A DNA stretch of 64,000 nt from an uncultured Oscillibacter sp. (GTDB lineage: Bacteria; Bacillota; Clostridia; Oscillospirales; Oscillospiraceae), in assembly GCA_905234565.1 (NCBI GenBank), contig CAJOHW010000001.1, positions 1 to 64,000 of the forward strand, given 5' to 3'. A model generated the notes under the pieces. It was given only the letters and a program-made list of their open reading frames with translations, ran no database searches and was not told the origin of the DNA. Below are positions 41,553-52,033 of the stretch, in pieces; position 1 is the stretch's first letter; each line of letters opens with the position of its first letter. A program made the translations under genes and the position numbers.

Positions 41553-43940
41553 TTATTTCAGCGTCACCACCGTGACGCCGCTCTCCCCTTCTCCGTAGAC
41601 CCCTAAGCGGAAACTCTTCACCGCCTTATTACGCTTGAGCATGGCGTGGACCGCCTTGCGCAGGGCTCCGGTGCCCTTGCCGTGGATGATGGTGACGGTG
41701 TCCAGGTGCCCCAGGACGGCGGCGGACAGGAAGTTCTCCACCACTCCCTCCGCCTCAATGGTCTCTAAGCCCCGGATGTCCAGTTCTTTGGCAGCGGCGG
41801 TCCGCAGAGGCCGGATGCCCCCGGAGGAACCGGACCCCGCCGGCTTCTTCCGGGACGCCGGCCCTTCCAGCAGCCGCACTTCCTCCGCCCGCACCTGTAA
41901 GGCCATGGCTCCGGCCTGAAGGCGCAAGGTGCCGTTGTCCCCCACGCTGAGGACCTCCGCCGGGGTCCGGACGCCGGGGATCTCCACCAGGTCTCCAGGC
42001 CGGATGGGCCGGGAGGGTTTGGGAATGGGCTCCGCCTGGGGGTCCGGCGCACCGATGGCCGCCTCCGCCTCGTTGAGTTTCCGCCGCAGTTCCGCCCGGG
42101 CCTCGTTGGGGTCCGCCCCAGACCGCTGTGCCCGCTCCTGGGCCTTTCGCAGGGCGTCCAGTTCGGCAAACACCTGGTCCGCCGCGGACCGGGCGTCCCG
42201 CACAATCCGCTTGGCCTCCGCCTCTCCCCGGCTCCGGGCGTGGTCCTTGGCCCGCTCCATCTGTTCCCGGAACTCCCGGGCCTTCCGGGCGTCCTCCTCC
42301 CGCTGCAAGTACAGCCGCTCCGCCGCCGCCTCCCGCTTCTCTAAAGCCTGCCGCTTCTCCTCCAACTGGGTCAGGATATCCTCAAAGCGCAGACTGTCCC
42401 CGCTCATGTGGGACTGGGCGTCGGCAATCAGTTCCTCCGGCAGTCCCAGCCGCCGGGAGATGGCAAAAGCGTTGGATTTCCCCGGAATCCCGATGATCAG
42501 CCGGTAGGTGGGGGCCAGGGTCTCCACGTCAAACTCACAGGAGGCGTTTTCCACCCCCGCCGTGGTCATGGCAAAGGTCTTTAACTCCGCGTAGTGGGTG
42601 GTGGCGGCGGTGCGGGCCCCTAACGCCCGGACGTGCTGGATGATGGCAATGGCCAGGGCCGCCCCCTCCACGGGATCCGTCCCCGCCCCCAGTTCGTCAA
42701 AGAGCAGTAAGCTTTCGCTGTCCGCCTCCCCTAAGATCGACACAATGTTGGTCATGTGGGCGGAGAACGTGGACAGGCTCTGCTCAATGCTCTGCTCGTC
42801 CCCGATGTCCGCCAGTACCCGCTCAAAGACGGACAGGGAACTCTGGTCCCCCGCCGGAATGTGGAGGCCGCACTGGGCCATGAGAATCAGCAGGCCCAGG
42901 GTTTTCAGGCTGACGGTTTTGCCCCCAGTGTTGGGTCCCGTGATGACTAAGGTGTCAAACTCCTCCCCCAGGGAGAGGTCAATGGGCACCGCCGCCTTGG
43001 GGTCCAGCAGGGGATGCCTTGCCCGGCGGAGACGGACGCCCCCGTCCCGGCGGAGTTGTGGCCGGACGGCATCCATGGCATAGGACAGCTGTCCCCGGGC
43101 GAACACGCAGTCTAAGCGCACCAGCAGTTCATAGTCGCTCTCGATGCCCTGGCGGTGGGCGGCGGCATCGGCGGACAGTTCCGCCAAAATCCGGTCAATC
43201 TCCCGCTGTTCCCGGGCCTGCCACTCAATCAGCTCGTTGTTGGCCTGGACCACTCCCATAGGCTCCACAAACACCGTGGCCCCGGAGGAGGACACATCGT
43301 GGACCAGCCCCGGCATGGCCCCCCGCTGCTCCGCCTTCACCGGTACCACAAACCGCCCGTCCCGCTGGGTGATGATGGCCTCTTGCAAGATCCGGGAGTA
43401 TGAGGAAGATGAGATGATCCGCTGTAAGATCTGCCGCCCCTTGGACTGGGCCGCCCGCATATGCCGCCGGATGTCCGCCAGTTCCGCGCTGGCCCCATCC
43501 GCAATGGTGTCCTCATCCACAATGCAGCGGCGGATCTTCTCCTCTAAGAAACGGTTGCCCTGTAAGGCCAGAAACCAGCCGTCCAAGGCGGTTTTTTCCT
43601 CCGACTGGCTGTTATAGTAGCTCCGGGTGGACCGGGCGGCGGTCAGAACCCCCGCCACAGCCAACAGTTCCCGGGTGTTCAGGCTTCCGCCCCGATCCGC
43701 CCGCTCCAAAATCTCCGCCACCCGCCGGACCCCGTAGAAGGACGGACTGCCGTGGAGGCCGATCATGTTCCGGGCGGCGTCCGTCTCGTCTAAAAGCTGC
43801 TCCACCTCCGCCGCCTCCGTCTCCGGACGCAGGGCAAGACAGCGGGCCTTGGCATCGTCGCTCCGGGCCTGATCCGCCAGCAGTTCCAGCACCCGGGGCA
43901 GTTCCAGGGTGCGGATGGATTTCTCAAACAGTTCGCTCAT
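41553..43940 (-). CDS. mutS2: endonuclease MutS2
   Basis: The 795-residue MutS2 has the MutS core and clamp region, an ATPase domain with Walker A GPNTGGKTVSLKT and DELGAGTDP, a long charged coiled coil (~510-640), a KOW-like segment and a C-terminal Smr nuclease domain (ELDIRGLETIEAEG, IIHGKGTGALR). It resolves collided ribosomes and/or limits recombination in Firmicutes. The ATG at 43940 overlaps the recO stop by 4 bp. Confidence 0.95.
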   Translation of the reverse strand: MSELFEKSIRTLELPRVLELLADQARSDDAKARCLALRPETEAAEVEQLLDETDAARNMIGLHGSPSFYGVRRVAEILERADRGGSLNTRELLAVAGVLTAARSTRSYYNSQSEEKTALDGWFLALQGNRFLEEKIRRCIVDEDTIADGASAELADIRRHMRAAQSKGRQILQRIISSSSYSRILQEAIITQRDGRFVVPVKAEQRGAMPGLVHDVSSSGATVFVEPMGVVQANNELIEWQAREQREIDRILAELSADAAAHRQGIESDYELLVRLDCVFARGQLSYAMDAVRPQLRRDGGVRLRRARHPLLDPKAAVPIDLSLGEEFDTLVITGPNTGGKTVSLKTLGLLILMAQCGLHIPAGDQSSLSVFERVLADIGDEQSIEQSLSTFSAHMTNIVSILGEADSESLLLFDELGAGTDPVEGAALAIAIIQHVRALGARTAATTHYAELKTFAMTTAGVENASCEFDVETLAPTYRLIIGIPGKSNAFAISRRLGLPEELIADAQSHMSGDSLRFEDILTQLEEKRQALEKREAAAERLYLQREEDARKAREFREQMERAKDHARSRGEAEAKRIVRDARSAADQVFAELDALRKAQERAQRSGADPNEARAELRRKLNEAEAAIGAPDPQAEPIPKPSRPIRPGDLVEIPGVRTPAEVLSVGDNGTLRLQAGAMALQVRAEEVRLLEGPASRKKPAGSGSSGGIRPLRTAAAKELDIRGLETIEAEGVVENFLSAAVLGHLDTVTIIHGKGTGALRKAVHAMLKRNKAVKSFRLGVYGEGESGVTVVTLK

Positions 43941-44713
43941 GAAGGTTTCTCCATACTTCCCGGCCGTTCCAAACTCCGGTAAAACTCCAAAGAGCGGAAG
44001 TTCCGCTCCAACTGTGCCATTAAAAACGCCTCCGCCGCAGCGCCCAGACGCTGTAACGCCTCCGGGCCTAAGCGCACAGAGTACAACCGCCGGTCGTCCC
44101 CGTAGACGGCGTGGCGCAGAGCCGCCAGGGCGTCCGGGCCAAGGGGGAGTCCCCGCCGGTTCCCCCCGCAGGTCCCGCAGCACACCACCCCCTGCACCGG
44201 GTCCAGCACCGGATCCACGGGATCGATCTTTCCGCAGCAGGCGCACTCGCTTGCCAAAGGCTCATACCCCGCCAGGCACAGAAACCGCAGTTCAAAGAGG
44301 GGTTTCACCAGTTCCGGCGGTTTCCGAAGGGTCCCTAAGGCGTACAGGCCGTTCAGCAGGTGCCGCAACAGGTCCCGGGCGGGGACTTCCTCCATGGAAA
44401 CAGATTCCGTCAGTTCCGCGAAATAGAAGCCCAAGGACAGGGCCCCCAACTCCTGCCGCAGTCCCGGGAACAGTTCGATGGTGGAGCCCTCATGGGCGTA
44501 GTACCAGTTTCCCCGGTGGTACAAGGTCCACTCCGAATAGGCCAGAGGCTGGGCGCTGGCGGCGTAGGGACAGCGCTTGCGCCGCAGATTCCGGGCCAGG
44601 ACGGAGATCTTTCCCCGGTCCTCTGACAGCACCGTCAAAATCTTATCCGCGTCCCGGAAGGGCGTCTCCCGCAGGACAATGCCCCGGGTGACAATATAGG
44701 GCGTGTCCGCCAT
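43937..44713 (-). CDS. recO: DNA repair protein RecO
   Basis: The 258-residue RecO loads RecA with RecFR. It has an N-terminal OB fold (GIVLRETPFRDADKILTVL), a helical middle and a zinc finger (ECACCGKIDP ... CCGTCGG). Its stop overlaps mutS2. Its own promoter lies 25 bp upstream. Confidence 0.93.
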   Translation of the reverse strand: MADTPYIVTRGIVLRETPFRDADKILTVLSEDRGKISVLARNLRRKRCPYAASAQPLAYSEWTLYHRGNWYYAHEGSTIELFPGLRQELGALSLGFYFAELTESVSMEEVPARDLLRHLLNGLYALGTLRKPPELVKPLFELRFLCLAGYEPLASECACCGKIDPVDPVLDPVQGVVCCGTCGGNRRGLPLGPDALAALRHAVYGDDRRLYSVRLGPEALQRLGAAAEAFLMAQLERNFRSLEFYRSLERPGSMEKPS

Positions 44714-44737
44714 GGCGTCCCCTCCTGTTCTCCCCCT

Positions 44738-44766
44738 ATTCTACCACGCCATACCCAAAACCGCAA
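44738..44766 (-). promoter_or_regulatory. sigma-A promoter of recO-mutS2
   Basis: On the minus strand TTGCGG (44766-44761), 17 bp, then TAGAAT (44743-44738). Confidence 0.7.
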
Positions 44767-44800
44767 CAGGAATCAAAACCTCTCTATGCGTTCCGGACGC

Positions 44801-44839
44801 AAAAGCAGCCTCTGTCCCTTGCGGGACGAGACTGCTTTT
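44801..44839 (-). terminator. terminator of the ribosomal protein operon
   Basis: A long imperfect stem (AAAAGCAG ... CTGCTTTT with a GTCCC/GGGAC upper helix) lies 35 bp after the rplQ stop and ends in a T-run on both strands. Confidence 0.85.
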
Positions 44840-44873
44840 CCTGTATTCCCGATGGTCCCCGGGACGCTTCCGG

Positions 44874-45215
44874 TTATACCAGTTCGATGACCGCGGTTTC
44901 GGCGGCGTCGCCCCGGCGGACCCCCGTGCGGACAATGCGGGTGTAGCCTCCCTGGCGCTCCGCGTATTCCGGGGCGATCTCCTGGAACAGCTTCTTGCAC
45001 ACATCCTCCCGGGTGATGAAGGCCATGGCCTCGCGGTACGCGGCCAGATCGCTCTTCTTGCCCAGGGTAATCATCTTCTCGGCTAAGGGTTTGATCTCCT
45101 TGGCCCGGGTGACGGTGGTCTCCATCCTTCCCCGGCCCAGGAAATCCGTCACCTGCTGGCGCAGCATGGCCATGCGCTGGTCAGTGGGCTTGCCGAGCTT
45201 GCGGTTCTTAGGCAT
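44874..45215 (-). CDS. rplQ: ribosomal protein L17
   Basis: The 113-residue bL17 has the typical start [22 protein letters not shown] and end [11 protein letters not shown]. It binds 23S rRNA near the exit tunnel. AGGAGG is well spaced for the ATG at 45215, not for the one two codons upstream. It is the last gene of the operon. Confidence 0.96.
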   Translation of the reverse strand: MPKNRKLGKPTDQRMAMLRQQVTDFLGRGRMETTVTRAKEIKPLAEKMITLGKKSDLAAYREAMAFITREDVCKKLFQEIAPEYAERQGGYTRIVRTGVRRGDAAETAVIELV

Positions 45216-45303
45216 TTCCATCTCCTCCTGTCTGGGACAGCGCCTCACGCCCTGCCCCGGAATGGCGCGGAACCACCAACTGTCCCGCGCATATCATCGC
45301 CGG

Positions 45304-46257
45304 TCAGGTGGCGGCCTCCTCATCGGCAAGATGCAGGCCCATCATTTCCAGCTTGTTGATCACTTCTTCCAGGGACTTCCGCCCCAGATTCCGTACCTTC
45401 ATCATCTCATCTTCCGTCTTGGAGATCAGGTCCTCCACGGTGTTGATGTTGGCCCGCTTCAGGCAGTTGAAACTGCGCACGGACAGATCCAGTTCCTCAA
45501 TGGTCATTTCCAGCACTTTGTCCCGCTGGGCCTCCGCCTTCTCCACCACCGTGGGACGGGTGCCCACGTTGTCGGACAGGTCCGTAAAGAGCATGAAGTG
45601 GTCGCAGAGAATCTTCGCCCCTAAGGACACGGCATCCCGGGCGGAGATGGTGCCATCGGTCCACACTTCTAAGGTCAGCTTGTCGTAGTCGCTGGACGTG
45701 CCCACCCGGGTAGGCTCCACGGTGTAGTTCACCTTCCGCACCGGCGTGTAGATGGAGTCCACGGCGATGACGCCGATGATGGTCTGCTGGGGCTTGTTCC
45801 GGTCCGCGTTCACATAGCCCCGGCCATGGGACAGGGTAATCTCCATGTTCAGGGACGCGCCGGTGTCCAAAGTGGCGATGTGCATCTCCGGGTTCAGGAT
45901 CTCCACCTCGCCGTCGGCCTTGATGTCCCCGGCGGTCACTTCACAGGGGCCGGTGGCCTCAATGTAGACCGTCTTAACCGTGTCGCTGTGGAGTTTCGTC
46001 AGGAGGCCCTTGATGTTCAGGACAATCTCCGTCACGTCCTCCTTGACGCCGGGAATGGTGGAGAACTCGTGCTGTACCCCGGCGATCTTAATCGTGGTAG
46101 GCGCTGTGCCCGGAAGAGACGAGAGCATGATGCGGCGCAGGGCATTGCCCAGCGTGGTTCCGTAGCCCCGCTCCAGGGGTTCCACCACATACCGTCCATA
46201 GGTCGCCTCCCCAGGGGTCTCAATGCAGGAGATCTGGGGCTTTTCAATTTCGATCAT
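45304..46257 (-). CDS. rpoA: RNA polymerase alpha subunit
   Basis: The 317-residue alpha subunit has the N-terminal assembly domain ([20 protein letters not shown]) and C-terminal domain ([30 protein letters not shown]) that contacts UP elements and activators. GGAGGG fixes the ATG at 46257. A 234-bp gap with a dispersed repeat precedes it. Confidence 0.97.
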   Translation of the reverse strand: MIEIEKPQISCIETPGEATYGRYVVEPLERGYGTTLGNALRRIMLSSLPGTAPTTIKIAGVQHEFSTIPGVKEDVTEIVLNIKGLLTKLHSDTVKTVYIEATGPCEVTAGDIKADGEVEILNPEMHIATLDTGASLNMEITLSHGRGYVNADRNKPQQTIIGVIAVDSIYTPVRKVNYTVEPTRVGTSSDYDKLTLEVWTDGTISARDAVSLGAKILCDHFMLFTDLSDNVGTRPTVVEKAEAQRDKVLEMTIEELDLSVRSFNCLKRANINTVEDLISKTEDEMMKVRNLGRKSLEEVINKLEMMGLHLADEEAAT

Positions 46258-46317
46258 GCGGTTATACCCTCCTTCCTCTTCTGATATCCGCGTCAAAAAG
46301 TTTTCCTCGCGTTCTAA

Positions 46318-46385
46318 AAGATTTTCCGGATCTCAAGTCTCTGGCACGGCAGCCAGCAACAAATCTTATCGCTCACGAGTACAGG
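46318..46385 (-). repeat. dispersed AAGATTTG repeat, copy B
   Basis: The 50-nt core 46318-46367 (minus strand) begins AAGATTTG and ends AAATCTT. It matches the 54011-54060 copy at 36 of 50 positions, without gaps. The flank CGATAAGATTTG is shared by all three copies. It lies in the rpsD-rpoA gap and would be in the transcript. Confidence 0.6.
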
Positions 46386-46491
46386 CACCCGGACCGGCTG
46401 TCCGGGGCCCAAAGCCCTTCCCGACGCGGGTATATCCGCGCCGCCGGAATGCCCCGGCGGCTTTGTTTGCCGCGCATGAGGGTATCCGGGG

Positions 46492-47094
46492 TTACTTCGA
46501 GTACAACTCCACGATCAGGTGCTCTTCCACGGGCACGTCGATATCCTCCCGGGCGGGAAGGCGGGTGACGGTGCCTTTCAGGCCGTTCTTCTCCCGCTCC
46601 ATCCAGGCCGGCAGCAGAAACACCGGGGCGTCCTGGCCCAGGAGCCGCTTGAAAATCGGGGACGTGCGGCTGCTCTCCGCCACTTCGATCACGTCTCCGG
46701 CCTTCACCAAATAGGACGGAATGTCCACCTTCCGGCCGTTCACCGTGAAGTGGCCGTGGTTCACCAGCTGGCGGGCCTGGCGGCGGGTCATAGCAAAGCC
46801 CATGCGGTAGACCACGTTGTCCAGGCGGCGCTCCACCGTAATGAGCAGGTTGTCGCCGGTACGGCCCGGGGCCGCGGCGGCGGACTCGTAATAGGAGCGG
46901 AACTGCTTTTCCAGCACGCCGTAGATGAACTTGACCTTCTGCTTCTCGTTCAACTGGATGCCGTAGTCGCTCTTCTTCCGGCGCATCTGGCCGCCGGGAT
47001 TGCGTTTGGTGGTCTTTTTCGCGTACCCCATCACAGCGGGAGAGATGCCCAGAGCCTTGCAGCGCTTGGCGACCGGCTGCATATTCTTAGCCAT
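46492..47094 (-). CDS. rpsD: ribosomal protein S4
   Basis: The 200-residue uS4 has the S4 RNA-binding domain ([22 protein letters not shown]) and lacks the N-terminal zinc cysteines (C- form). It nucleates 30S assembly. Confidence 0.96.
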   Translation of the reverse strand: MAKNMQPVAKRCKALGISPAVMGYAKKTTKRNPGGQMRRKKSDYGIQLNEKQKVKFIYGVLEKQFRSYYESAAAAPGRTGDNLLITVERRLDNVVYRMGFAMTRRQARQLVNHGHFTVNGRKVDIPSYLVKAGDVIEVAESSRTSPIFKRLLGQDAPVFLLPAWMEREKNGLKGTVTRLPAREDIDVPVEEHLIVELYSK

Positions 47095-47114
47095 AGTGTC
47101 CTCCTTACAGTCTA

Positions 47115-47519
47115 TTACACGCGGCGGCGCTTCGGGGGGCGGCAGCCGTTGTGGGGAATGGGGGTGACATCCTTGATCATGGTCACTTCCAGACCCACCG
47201 CCTGCAAGGCGCGGATGGCGGCTTCCCGGCCCTGTCCGGGGCCTTTCACGTAGACTTCCACGGTCTTGAGTCCGTGCTCCTGAGCCGCCCGGGCGGCGGT
47301 CTCCGCCGCGGTCTGGGCCGCGAAGGGAGTGGACTTCTTGCTGCCCCGGAAGCCCAGGCCGCCGGAGGAGGCCCAGGAGATGGCGTTGCCCTGGGTATCG
47401 GTCACGGTAACCATGGTGTTGTTAAAGGAAGAACGGATATGGACCTGCCCACGCTCGATGTTCTTCCGCTCGCGGCGGCGGCGGATGACCTTCCGCCCGC
47501 CGGTCTTTGCTGCTGCCAT
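47115..47519 (-). CDS. rpsK: ribosomal protein S11
   Basis: The 134-residue uS11 shows [28 protein letters not shown] and the end [13 protein letters not shown]. It forms part of the 30S platform. Confidence 0.97.
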   Translation of the reverse strand: MAAAKTGGRKVIRRRRERKNIERGQVHIRSSFNNTMVTVTDTQGNAISWASSGGLGFRGSKKSTPFAAQTAAETAARAAQEHGLKTVEVYVKGPGQGREAAIRALQAVGLEVTMIKDVTPIPHNGCRPPKRRRV

Positions 47520-47534
47520 ACGGGTTCTCCCTCC

Positions 47535-47900
47535 TTACTTCTTCTTGTTGGCGATGGTCTTCTTGGGACCTTTCCGGGTCCGGGCGTTGGTCTTGCTGCG
47601 CTGGCCCCGTACCGGAAGCCCCCGGCGGTGCCGGATGCCACGATAACAGCCGATTTCGCTCAGCCGCTTGATGTCCAGCGCGGTCTGGCGGCGCAGATCG
47701 CCTTCCACCGTGTAGTCCTCCATGGCGTCACGGAGTTTCTGTTCGTCCTCGCCGCTGAGGTCCTTCACCCGGATGTCCGGGTTCACCCCCGTCTTCGCCA
47801 AAATGTCCTGGGCGCTCTTTCTGCCAATGCCGTAGATATAGGTCAGGCCGATTTCAATGCGCTTTTCCTTCGGCAGGTCGATACCGGCAATACGTGCCAT
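47535..47900 (-). CDS. rpsM: ribosomal protein S13
   Basis: The 121-residue uS13 starts [14 protein letters not shown] and ends with a basic tail ([16 protein letters not shown]). An ATG three codons upstream is too close to GGAGG; the chosen start gives the standard N-terminus. Confidence 0.95.
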   Translation of the reverse strand: MARIAGIDLPKEKRIEIGLTYIYGIGRKSAQDILAKTGVNPDIRVKDLSGEDEQKLRDAMEDYTVEGDLRRQTALDIKRLSEIGCYRGIRHRRGLPVRGQRSKTNARTRKGPKKTIANKKK

Positions 47901-47929
47901 ATTGTTCATGCACCTCCAAAACTCAACTC

Positions 47930-48043
47930 TCAGCCCTGTCTCTGCTTATGCTTGGGATTTTCGCAAATCACCATGACCCGCCCCTTCCGGCGGATGATCT
48001 TGCACTTCTCGCACATGGGCTTTACGGACGGTCTCACTTTCAT
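47930..48043 (-). CDS. rpmJ: ribosomal protein L36
   Basis: The 37-residue bL36 has the zinc ribbon [22 protein letters not shown] (Cys3His type). Correct position between infA and rpsM. Confidence 0.97.
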   Translation of the reverse strand: MKVRPSVKPMCEKCKIIRRKGRVMVICENPKHKQRQG

Positions 48044-48086
48044 GGTCTGTCTTCCTTTCCGCTCTTCGCGTTCGGCTGGGCGGATC

Positions 48087-48305
48087 TCACTTGCTCCGCC
48101 AGGTGATCCGGCCGCGGGTAAGGTCATAGGGAGACATTTCCACTGTGACTCTGTCACCGGGCAGAATCCTGATGAAATTCATTCTGAGTTTTCCGGAAAT
48201 ATGGGCCAGGATCTGGTGCCCGTTTCCTATGTCAACTTTGAACGTCGTGTTGGGCAGGGCCTCTACCACGACGCCCTCCACCTCGATCATATCGGATTTT
48301 GCCAA
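48087..48305 (-). CDS. infA: translation initiation factor IF-1
   Basis: The 72-residue S1-type OB-fold protein binds the ribosomal A site during initiation. [20 protein letters not shown] and [13 protein letters not shown] are characteristic. The start codon is TTG, preceded by GGAGGG; an unusual start for infA. Confidence 0.96.
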   Translation of the reverse strand: MAKSDMIEVEGVVVEALPNTTFKVDIGNGHQILAHISGKLRMNFIRILPGDRVTVEMSPYDLTRGRITWRSK

Positions 48306-48308
48306 ACG

Positions 48309-48605
48309 TCATCCCTCCTGCTCCGCGGCCGCGCGGTAGGCCGCAAGGGTCCTGCGGAGTTCACTGTTGGTCAGTTTCCCCCCGCCCCTGATTTTCCTGG
48401 AAAGCCGCGTCTCCTGCTCCGCCGCCACAAAGCTCACGTGCCGCCGCTTTTTCCGCTTGGGCGACTCCAGCTTCCGGCCCTTCCCGTCCGCCAGCAGCAG
48501 GTACTCTCCGTCCACATCCAGAACCACGAACAGTTTCCCGCTGTCCCTGCCGGCCTGGGACCGGACGATGTTGGATTTTTCGATCTCCATAGGCCCCTTC
48601 GTCAT
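48309..48605 (-). CDS. KOW-domain RNA-binding protein (L14e/L6e/L27e-like)
   Basis: The 98-residue basic protein has an N-terminal KOW-like SH3 fold (NIVRSQAGRDSGKLFVVLDVDG) and a basic tail with KRKKRRHVSF. Proteins of this kind lie between map and infA in many Firmicutes and probably bind ribosomal RNA. The ATG at 48605 overlaps the map stop (ATGA); the ATG at 48590 is an alternative matching other family members. Confidence 0.82.
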   Translation of the reverse strand: MTKGPMEIEKSNIVRSQAGRDSGKLFVVLDVDGEYLLLADGKGRKLESPKRKKRRHVSFVAAEQETRLSRKIRGGGKLTNSELRRTLAAYRAAAEQEG

Positions 48606-49354
48606 ATGGCCGGGGCCGTGAGAATCTCCGGCTCCCCGTCGGTAATGAGGATCGTGTTCTCATAGTGGGCGGAGAGTTTCCCGTCCGCCGTGACCACGGT
48701 CCAGTCATTGGAAAGCTTGGCGACGCCGTAGGTTCCCGCGTTGATCATAGGTTCCACCGCCAGCACCATGCCCCGCAGGAGCCTGGGCCCCCGGCCGGGG
48801 GTGCCGAAATTGGGAACCTCCGGCGGCTCATGGAGCTGGGTGCCCACACCGTGGCCCACGTACTCCCGGACCACGCCGTAGCCAAAGCTCTCCGCGTAAG
48901 TCTGGACCGCGGCGGAGATGTCCCCCAGGCGCTTTCCCTGCCGGGCGTTGCGGATGCCCTCAAAGAAGCTCTGGCGTGTGACTTCGATGAGCTTCAAGGC
49001 CTCCGGGGACACCTTGCCGCAGGGGAACGTGGCGGCGCAGTCGCCGTGATAGCCGTCGATGAGGGCTCCCACGTCGATGCTGACGATGTCCCCCTCTTCC
49101 AGGCGGCGCTTGCCGGGGATGCCGTGGATGATCTCTTCGTTGACGCTGATGCACACGCTGGCGGGGAAGCCGTTGTAGTGGTAGAAGGACGGCACCGCCC
49201 CTTCCCGGCGGATGAACCGGTCCACTGCCCGGTTGATCTCTCCGGTGGTAACCCCGGGGCGCACCATCTCCCCCGCCAGCGCCCGGGCCGCCGCGGTGAT
49301 CTTCCCGGCCCGGCGCATAAGCTGAATCTCGTGGCTGGATTTGAGGCTGATCAT
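48602..49354 (-). CDS. map: methionine aminopeptidase type I
   Basis: The 250-residue metalloprotease removes the initiator Met. Metal ligands lie in VSIDVGALIDGYHGD, GHGVGTQLHEPPEVPN and VLAVEPMI; no zinc-finger extension is present. It is 4 bp after adk. Confidence 0.96.
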   Translation of the reverse strand: MISLKSSHEIQLMRRAGKITAAARALAGEMVRPGVTTGEINRAVDRFIRREGAVPSFYHYNGFPASVCISVNEEIIHGIPGKRRLEEGDIVSIDVGALIDGYHGDCAATFPCGKVSPEALKLIEVTRQSFFEGIRNARQGKRLGDISAAVQTYAESFGYGVVREYVGHGVGTQLHEPPEVPNFGTPGRGPRLLRGMVLAVEPMINAGTYGVAKLSNDWTVVTADGKLSAHYENTILITDGEPEILTAPAI

Positions 49355-49358
49355 GCGT

Positions 49359-49991
49359 TTATCTCCCCAGGGCCTGGAGAATCCCCTGGGTGGTCTCCGC
49401 CACGGTGGAGCGGTTCTCCACCGTCTTGAGAAGGCCGCGTTTCGCGTAGAACTCTTTCAGCGGCTCCGTCTCCTTGTGGTAGACTTCCAGCCGGGAGCGC
49501 ACCGTCTCCGGGGCGTCGTCCTTGCGCTGGACCAGGTTCCCGCCGCAGTTGTCGCAGATGCCCTCCTGCTTCGGCGGCACCGCCGCCACATGGTAGCTGG
49601 CCCCGCACTTCTCGCACACCCGCCGTCCGCTCATGCGGTTCATAATCGTCTCGTCAGAGATCTCAATGGACACCACCGCGTCGAACACGATGCCGGCCTT
49701 CTCCATGGCCTCCGCCTGGGCAATCGTCCGGGGGACGCCGTCCAGGATGTAGCCCTGGGCGCAGTCCGGCTCCGCCAGACGCTCGTGGATGATGCCGATG
49801 ATGACCTCGTCGGGCACCAGTTCCCCAGCGTCCATAAAGGCCTTGGCCTTCAGACCCGTGGGGGTGCCGTTCTTCACGGCGGCGCGGAGGATGTTGCCGG
49901 TGGAAATGGTGGGGATCCCCAGTTCTTTGCACAGGATCTCCGCCTGGGTCCCCTTGCCCGCGCCGGGAGCGCCCAAAAGAATCAGTTTCAT
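49359..49991 (-). CDS. adk: adenylate kinase
   Basis: The 210-residue enzyme interconverts ATP, AMP and ADP. The P-loop is LLGAPGAGKGTQAE. The lid carries a structural zinc site (CEKCGASYHV ... CDNCGG), the usual Gram-positive form. Confidence 0.96.
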   Translation of the reverse strand: MKLILLGAPGAGKGTQAEILCKELGIPTISTGNILRAAVKNGTPTGLKAKAFMDAGELVPDEVIIGIIHERLAEPDCAQGYILDGVPRTIAQAEAMEKAGIVFDAVVSIEISDETIMNRMSGRRVCEKCGASYHVAAVPPKQEGICDNCGGNLVQRKDDAPETVRSRLEVYHKETEPLKEFYAKRGLLKTVENRSTVAETTQGILQALGR

Positions 49992-50013
49992 AAAGCCTCT
50001 CCTTTTCCCCCGC

Positions 50014-51384
50014 TCAGCCTAAGAATCCCTTGTACTGCCGCATGAGCATCTGGGATTCCAGGGCCTTCACCGTCTCCAAAGCCACGCCTACCACGATGAT
50101 GACCGACGTGCCGCCGATGGACACGGAGCTGTTCTGCACCACCTTGCCCACAATCAGGGGGCACAGGGCCACGATGCCGAGATAGATGGCGCCAAAGAAC
50201 GTGATCCGGTTCAGCACCCGCTTGATAAACTCAATAGTGGGCTTGCCGGGCCGGAACCCCGGAATGAAGCCCCCCTGCTTTTTCAGGTTGTTGGCGATCT
50301 CCACGGGGTTGAACTGAATGGTGGCGTAGAAATAGCTGAAGCCGATGATCATGATGAAGTAGGCGATCATATAGGCCACAGACTGGGTGTCGATGGCCTT
50401 ATACACGGAGTACCACACCGTGCCCTGCTGGGGAACGCCGATGAAGCTCCATACCGTGATGGGCAGGGACGCGATGCTCTGGGCAAAGATGATGGGGAGC
50501 ACGCCGGCCATGCCCACTTTCATGGGCAGGTTGCTGCTCTGTCCGCCGTACATCCGGCGGCCCACCTGCCGCTTGGCGTACTGCACCGGGATCCGGCGCT
50601 CCGCGTCGTTGATGAACACGATGAACATAATGAGGGCCAGCATTCCCAGGACCAGCAAAAGCGCGCCCCAGGGGGGAATGGCGGAGTCCATGACCTGCTG
50701 GGCCCGCTCCGAGGTGTATCCGGCGCTTTGCAGGCTCTCCACGGTCATATCGCCGCTGCGAATGTTAAACCAGTACCGTACGCTCTCCCACAGCCCTGTG
50801 ATCATGCTGGGCACCCGGGAGAGGATGCCGGCAAACAGGATCATGGAGATGCCGTTGCCGATGCCGAACTCGTTGACTTGCTCTCCCATCCACATGACGA
50901 AGGAGGAACCGGCAATCAACGTGACGATGATCACCAGGGCGGGCCAGATGCCCTCCTGCTGAAGGATGCCGTACCGCTTCATCATGAAGTAGTAGCCCAC
51001 GGCTTGGAGCACGGCGATGGCGATGGTGGCGTACCGGGTGATGGCCTGGATCTTCTTGCGGCCCTCCTCCCCGCCGTCCTTGGACATCCGCTCCAGGGCG
51101 GGGATCGCCACCGTCAGCAGCTGGATGATGATGGAGCTGTTGATATAGGGCTGAATGCTCAGGGCAAAGACCGTGGCCATTTGGAACGCGCCGCCGCTCA
51201 TGGCGTTGAGCAGACCGAAATAAGTGGTGCCCATGGCCTGCATCTGATCCCGCAGCAGCTCCCGGTCAATATAGGGCACCGCAATGGCGTTGCCGATCCG
51301 GAAAATCAACAGAATCAGCAGGGTGAATACGATTTTCCGGCGAAGCTCCGGGATGTCCCAGGCTTTGCGAATCGTTCCTATCAC
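50014..51384 (-). CDS. secY: preprotein translocase subunit SecY
   Basis: The 456-residue channel protein has ten membrane helices and the conserved QPYINSSIIIQLL and FVIFINDAERRIPVQYAKR segments (from FIVFINDAERRIPVQ). It forms the SecYEG pore. The start is a GTG placed 1 bp after the rplO stop, with GAGGTGATTTAAG as ribosome-binding site. Confidence 0.95.
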   Translation of the reverse strand: MIGTIRKAWDIPELRRKIVFTLLILLIFRIGNAIAVPYIDRELLRDQMQAMGTTYFGLLNAMSGGAFQMATVFALSIQPYINSSIIIQLLTVAIPALERMSKDGGEEGRKKIQAITRYATIAIAVLQAVGYYFMMKRYGILQQEGIWPALVIIVTLIAGSSFVMWMGEQVNEFGIGNGISMILFAGILSRVPSMITGLWESVRYWFNIRSGDMTVESLQSAGYTSERAQQVMDSAIPPWGALLLVLGMLALIMFIVFINDAERRIPVQYAKRQVGRRMYGGQSSNLPMKVGMAGVLPIIFAQSIASLPITVWSFIGVPQQGTVWYSVYKAIDTQSVAYMIAYFIMIIGFSYFYATIQFNPVEIANNLKKQGGFIPGFRPGKPTIEFIKRVLNRITFFGAIYLGIVALCPLIVGKVVQNSSVSIGGTSVIIVVGVALETVKALESQMLMRQYKGFLG

Positions 51385-51385
51385 C

Positions 51386-51826
51386 TTAAATCACCTCGGC
51401 CTTTCCGCCGGCCGCCTCGATTGCCTCTTTGGCGGACGCGGAGAATCCGGAGGCCTGTACGGTGACTTTCTTTGTCACCTGCCCGCCGCCCAGCACCTTG
51501 TAGCCGTACCGGCACTTGGAGAGGATCCCCTTGTCCAGCAGGGCCTGGGCCGTCACCGTCTCGCCGTCCTGGAACTGTTCCAGGGCGTCCAGGTGGATGA
51601 TCTCCAGGGGCTTGGCAAAGATGTTGTGGAAGCCCCGTTTAGGGACCCGGCGGGCCAGAGGCATCTGTCCGCCTTCAAACCCGGCCCGGACCTTGCCGCC
51701 GGAGCGGGCCTTCTGGCCCTTGTGTCCCCGGCCGGCGGTCTTGCCGTTGCCGGAGCCGCTGCCCCGGCCCTTGCGGTAGGCCGGACGGACGGAGCCGTCA
51801 ACCGGAGACAGTTCGCTCAGTTTCAT
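51386..51826 (-). CDS. rplO: ribosomal protein L15
   Basis: The 146-residue uL15 has the Gly/Arg-rich N-terminus ([18 protein letters not shown]) and C-terminal globular domain. Confidence 0.96.
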   Translation of the reverse strand: MKLSELSPVDGSVRPAYRKGRGSGSGNGKTAGRGHKGQKARSGGKVRAGFEGGQMPLARRVPKRGFHNIFAKPLEIIHLDALEQFQDGETVTAQALLDKGILSKCRYGYKVLGGGQVTKKVTVQASGFSASAKEAIEAAGGKAEVI

Positions 51827-51839
51827 TTCCGACCCTCCC

Positions 51840-52022
51840 TTACTTCTCTTCCGCCACCTGAAGGAGATAGCCGATCTTGGCGATCTTCCCCCGGGTACAG
51901 GCGTTGTCGGGCTGCACCGTGGAATCGCCGATTTTCCGCAGACCCAGGGCGTGGGCCGTGGCGACCTGCTTTTCCAGGCGTCCGTTCAGGCTCTTTACAA
52001 GCCGGATGTTCAAATTCGCCAT
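51840..52022 (-). CDS. rpmD: ribosomal protein L30
   Basis: The 60-residue uL30 ([24 protein letters not shown]) lies between rpsE and rplO as usual. Confidence 0.96.
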   Translation of the reverse strand: MANLNIRLVKSLNGRLEKQVATAHALGLRKIGDSTVQPDNACTRGKIAKIGYLLQVAEEK

Positions 52023-52033
52023 ACCGCGCCTCC